Part shown: positions 61,290-64,000 of the stretch, in pieces
Layout of the letters: each line of letters begins with the position of its first letter
Numbering within the stretch: position 1 is the stretch's first letter
Assembly: GCA_001657315.1 (NCBI GenBank)
Contig: LYSV01000018.1
Coordinates: forward strand, 38,647-102,646
DNA length: 64,000 nucleotides
Reading direction: 5' to 3'
Source of the DNA: Flammeovirgaceae bacterium BBD 1991-12
Lineage (GTDB): Bacteria > Bacteroidota > Bacteroidia > Cytophagales > Cyclobacteriaceae
Program-made: the position numbers and the translations under genes
The notes under the pieces: generated by a model
The model's database searches: none
What the model was told of the DNA's origin: nothing
What the model saw: only the letters and a program-made list of their open reading frames with translations

Positions 61290-62158
61290 CCCTATTGAAA
61301 AACAGGAACGTATATCTTATTCTGCCCGGTATGATATTGATGCTTGCAGGGTGTTTCAAAGAGCTGGATCCTGATGAGTTTGGCGGCATGCCAACAGGCC
61401 GTTTGGTGATCCAGGGAATGATCACTGACGAAACAAAACAACATGGTGTTATTCTTTCGCGGACAAAAAAGGTTGCTACCAATGATGAGGCGGAAAGGGT
61501 AAAGGGAGCCAACGTTGAAATAACAGATGGCATACTTGTATATCCATTGGTGGAATCCGACACACTTCCGGGTGTGTACCTTACAGCTGAGGACGTTACG
61601 GGGGAGATAGGAAAAACCTATACACTTACTGTGATGTTGGATGGGGAGATCTATACAGCTTCCGATGAAATGGTTCCGGTCACACCTTTTGAGTCGGGTG
61701 ACAATCTTTTCGAATCTCCCAATCGGCTCGATGATAACTTTCCGGATCATCCTGAAGTATTTGAACTTCAATTTGCCAAGGTGAGATACGGCACAACTGC
61801 TCCTTCAAGGCAATTACTGTTCGCCCACGACCCCATTGTGAATGGACTGAGACAGGCTGTCTTTTATGAATTTCCACGGATCGACCCGCAGGGATTTCTG
61901 CTGAACTTTTCCGGCGCCAATCCGACCCTCGTTATAGAAGAAGGGTCAGAAATAATTCAGTTTAAATCCTCTCTTTCCGATGAGCACTATGAATTCATAC
62001 GGGCAGTTTTTGCGGAAACCCAGTTCAGAGGTGGTCTTTTTGACGTTATTCCAGGCAATGCCCCTGGCAATATCAGCAACGGTGGACTTGGGTTTTTCGG
62101 CGCATCAGCGGTGATCAGTCGCACACTTATCGTATCTGAGGCCAACCTTGATCAGTAA
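61286..62158 (+). CDS. DUF4249 family lipoprotein
   Basis: 290 residues, start overlapping the receptor stop (ATGA). Lipobox MLAGC after a short signal. The remainder is beta-rich: RLVIQGMITDETKQHGVILS, YTLTVMLDGEIYTASDEMVP, and a Gly-rich end. DUF4249 genes nearly always follow TonB receptors, and the protein is probably a surface lipoprotein partner of the barrel, comparable in position to SusD. Its exact role is unknown. Confidence 0.92.
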   Translation: MTLLKNRNVYLILPGMILMLAGCFKELDPDEFGGMPTGRLVIQGMITDETKQHGVILSRTKKVATNDEAERVKGANVEITDGILVYPLVESDTLPGVYLTAEDVTGEIGKTYTLTVMLDGEIYTASDEMVPVTPFESGDNLFESPNRLDDNFPDHPEVFELQFAKVRYGTTAPSRQLLFAHDPIVNGLRQAVFYEFPRIDPQGFLLNFSGANPTLVIEEGSEIIQFKSSLSDEHYEFIRAVFAETQFRGGLFDVIPGNAPGNISNGGLGFFGASAVISRTLIVSEANLDQ

Positions 62159-62303
62159 CCAAAAGTATTCTGTGCCAAAACACAGGTCGTTCATCGGAAA
62201 GGACAGGTCAAACAGATATTATTTCATGGACCCATCTCAAGTCATTGAAATTACAGGCCAATCTTTACTAACTTAATAGAAGTATTCGCTAAAGTATTTC
62301 CAC

Positions 62304-62924
62304 ATGAAAGATAAGGAAGAATTGACCCCAAAAGGTGTTAGCAGACGGGGGTTTTTGAAAGGCGCCGGCCTGACCACAGCGGGAACCATTGTATTGCAGA
62401 CCGGTGTACTGGGTAAAGAAAATAAAGGGCCTGAAACCTCCAAAACTATTGGACCTGGTCAGGTAACCCTGGAAATGACTGTGAATGGTAAGACCAGAAG
62501 CCTGACCATTGAGCCACGGGCCACCCTTGCCCAGGCGTTGCGTGATCACCTTCAGCTTACAGGCACCAAGGTAGTTTGTGATCGCGGTTCCTGTTCTGCC
62601 TGTACTGTTTGGATAGATGAAATGCCTGTGAACGCATGCATGACCTTCGCCATGGATGTAGGGGAGCGGAAAGTGACCACCATTGAAGGATTGGCTGAAA
62701 ACGGTCAGCTGCACCCTGTGCAGGAGGCCTTTATTGATCATGATGCCATGCAGTGTGGTTACTGTACACCGGGTATGATCATGAGCGCAGCACATTTGCT
62801 GAACGAAAACCCGAACCCAACATTGGAAGACGTAAAACACGCTACACGAGGTAACTACTGTCGCTGTGGTACCTATCCACATGTATTTAAAGCTACCCTT
62901 GAGGCATCGAAAAAACTAAAATAA
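62304..62924 (+). CDS. (2Fe-2S)-binding subunit of a xanthine dehydrogenase-family enzyme
   Basis: 206 residues. Twin-arginine signal (SRRGFLKGAG) for folded export, fitting a cofactor-loaded periplasmic enzyme. Plant-type [2Fe-2S] domain: Cys92, Cys97, Cys100 and Cys112 (CDRGSCSACTV...NACM). The second cluster lies in the helical part: CGYCTPGM (Cys151, Cys154) and NYCRCGTYPH (Cys186, Cys188). This is the small subunit of isoquinoline 1-oxidoreductase or aldehyde oxidase-type molybdenum hydroxylases. The large subunit follows six bases downstream. Confidence 0.95.
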   Translation: MKDKEELTPKGVSRRGFLKGAGLTTAGTIVLQTGVLGKENKGPETSKTIGPGQVTLEMTVNGKTRSLTIEPRATLAQALRDHLQLTGTKVVCDRGSCSACTVWIDEMPVNACMTFAMDVGERKVTTIEGLAENGQLHPVQEAFIDHDAMQCGYCTPGMIMSAAHLLNENPNPTLEDVKHATRGNYCRCGTYPHVFKATLEASKKLK

Positions 62925-62930
62925 AAGGGC

Positions 62931-64000
62931 ATGGATACCAAAAAGATAAAAATGCCTTATGGCATACAGGGCGATAAAATAGACGAGGTGGAAAGAGAAG
63001 TACCGGCAAGCGAACCCGACCCCTGGCCGGTAAATAATCAACTTAAGCATGTTGGCAAAAGGGTAAAACGGATGGATGCAAAGGCCAAGGTAACGGGTGC
63101 GGCGCGTTATACCTCCGATATACAGTTGCCAGGTATGCTGGTAGGTAAAATGATGACCGCCAAATATCCCCACGCAAAGATCCGGTCCATTGACACGTCT
63201 GCGGCTGAACGGTTACCAGGCGTATTTGCCTTTCATCTCATGAAAACGGACGATGGGGAAAATTATCCTGTAATACGCTATGCCGGGCAACCTGTGATAG
63301 CAGTGGCTGCGGCCACTGAATCGATCGCGGAAGAAGCAGTAGATCTCATCCGTGTGGATTATGATACGATGCCGTTTGTGGTAGATGTTGAAAAGGCCAT
63401 GGACCCCGAAGCGCCCATCGTGTATGAAGCTCCTGTGGAGCAGGAAGCTTCCGAAGGAGGAGAGGAGATTGAAAGTGGCCTTAAACTGAAAGGCAATGTA
63501 CGTGGCCCCAATGAAGGGAAACCGAGAGGAGAGCTGGAGCCTGGATTTGCTCAGGCCGAAGTTGTGTTGGAAAATACCTATCGTACGCAGGTGCAGACAC
63601 ATAATGCTCTTGAATCACATGGCATGATCGTAGACTGGAAACCTGACGGGGTAACGATCTACGCCTCCACCCAGGGCACACAAGGCGTAAGGAATGAGTT
63701 TGCAGATCTTTTTGACCTGCCGAGAAGCAAGGTAAGGGTGATCGTTGAATTCATGGGAGGAGGTTTTGGTGCCAAGCATGGCCTGGGAACCCACGGTGTG
63801 GCGGCAGGACATCTGGCAAAAATGACGGGGCGCCCGGTTAAAATGATGGCCACCCGCAAGGAAGAGCAGATCTCACAAGGCAACCGGCCCAGCTCAATAC
63901 ACTACCTGAAAGTAGGGGTTAAGAAGAACGGTGAGCTTACGGCCATTGAACAAAAATCACATGGTACGGCCGGAGTGGGACTGGGGGCAGGAGTAGGAGG
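62931..64000 (+). CDS. Molybdopterin-binding subunit of a xanthine dehydrogenase-family enzyme, 3' end outside the window
   Basis: The frame stays open from the ATG at 62931 to the window end (356 codons). It shows the family opening KRMDAKAKVTGAARYTSDI, QLPGMLVGKMMTAKYPHAKI, then VIRYAGQPVIAVAAATESIA and AEVVLENTYRTQVQTHNALE, with the conserved EFMGGGFGAKHG cofactor-region motif. The rest (molybdenum active-site Glu) would lie beyond 64000. With the small subunit it forms a two-gene enzyme that hydroxylates an aromatic heterocycle or aldehyde in the periplasm. There is no separate FAD subunit in view. Confidence 0.93.
   Translation, partial: MDTKKIKMPYGIQGDKIDEVEREVPASEPDPWPVNNQLKHVGKRVKRMDAKAKVTGAARYTSDIQLPGMLVGKMMTAKYPHAKIRSIDTSAAERLPGVFAFHLMKTDDGENYPVIRYAGQPVIAVAAATESIAEEAVDLIRVDYDTMPFVVDVEKAMDPEAPIVYEAPVEQEASEGGEEIESGLKLKGNVRGPNEGKPRGELEPGFAQAEVVLENTYRTQVQTHNALESHGMIVDWKPDGVTIYASTQGTQGVRNEFADLFDLPRSKVRVIVEFMGGGFGAKHGLGTHGVAAGHLAKMTGRPVKMMATRKEEQISQGNRPSSIHYLKVGVKKNGELTAIEQKSHGTAGVGLGAGVG

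Noticed and set aside
62289..62882. 197-codon open frame on the minus strand
   Set aside because: It is antisense to the [2Fe-2S] subunit, whose Cys motifs are complete; composition is His/Cys-rich as expected of a mirror frame.

Overview
The window looks like a chromosomal segment of a Bacteroidota bacterium, most likely in the Cytophagales (Fulvivirga/Roseivirga-like). This assignment is by inference, because no rRNA or tRNA gene is present. The evidence is the gene content: SusC/SusD and STN-containing TonB receptors driven by ECF sigma/FecR pairs, two secreted proteins with type IX secretion (T9SS) sorting domains, a PorP/SprF protein, DUF4249, BlaI/M56 regulation, PadR-linked FtsX permeases, and promoter-like TAnnTTTG (-7) boxes. 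No prophage, integrase, transposase or CRISPR array was seen.

Layout. 1-5.2 kb (minus): ECF sigma, FecR, SusC and the first codons of SusD, a nutrient-uptake locus. 5.9-9.1 kb: RNA-related genes (an orphan protein resembling the IF-2 N-terminal region, a DEAD-box helicase, a cold-shock protein) and a CBS protein. 9.5-11.5 kb: a tandem pair of secreted alpha/beta hydrolases. 11.7-14.7 kb (minus): a PadR regulator and an orphan FtsX permease. 15-18.2 kb: a small secreted protein, AsnA, and a MarR/PLP-enzyme operon. 18.3-28.5 kb: a giant PKD adhesin-like protein with a gliding-type C-terminus, a secreted M43-type metalloprotease, PorP/SprF, a nested palindromic element, and a LamG-like T9SS protein. 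29-32.9 kb: a cache-domain lipoprotein and a second PadR/permease pair. 33-35.7 kb: arsenite methyltransferase with a SigZ-like sigma factor, and a ketopantoate reductase-like enzyme. 35.8-44.1 kb: a third PadR with three tandem permeases, the first frameshifted. 44.3-48.2 kb: a small membrane protein/HTH pair, a small ferredoxin-fold-like protein, two zinc-independent MDR oxidoreductases and a membrane adenylate/guanylate cyclase, tightly packed. 48.4-53.7 kb: a repeat-rich surface protein, two lipoproteins acting on polysaccharide or peptidoglycan, and a BlaI/M56-M23 pair. 53.7-54.7 kb: a decayed gene and a RelE/ParE toxin-antitoxin pair. 55.2-62.2 kb: a cytochrome c/PQQ-type dehydrogenase, then an ECF sigma, FecR, TonB receptor and DUF4249 operon. 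62.3-64 kb: the small and (truncated by the window end) large subunits of a xanthine-dehydrogenase-type molybdenum enzyme.

How the genes work together. The main theme is the cell surface: uptake through TonB receptors controlled by trans-envelope signalling, T9SS secretion, and envelope maintenance. Five large FtsX-family permeases without an ATPase partner, each set headed by a PadR repressor and all starting with the same cytoplasmic prefix domain, are the most system-like repeated element. The other points most worth checking are the IF-2-like orphan, the Cys-tailed sigma factor beside arsM, the M56-M23 fusion protease and the nested palindrome at 24.9-25.1 kb.
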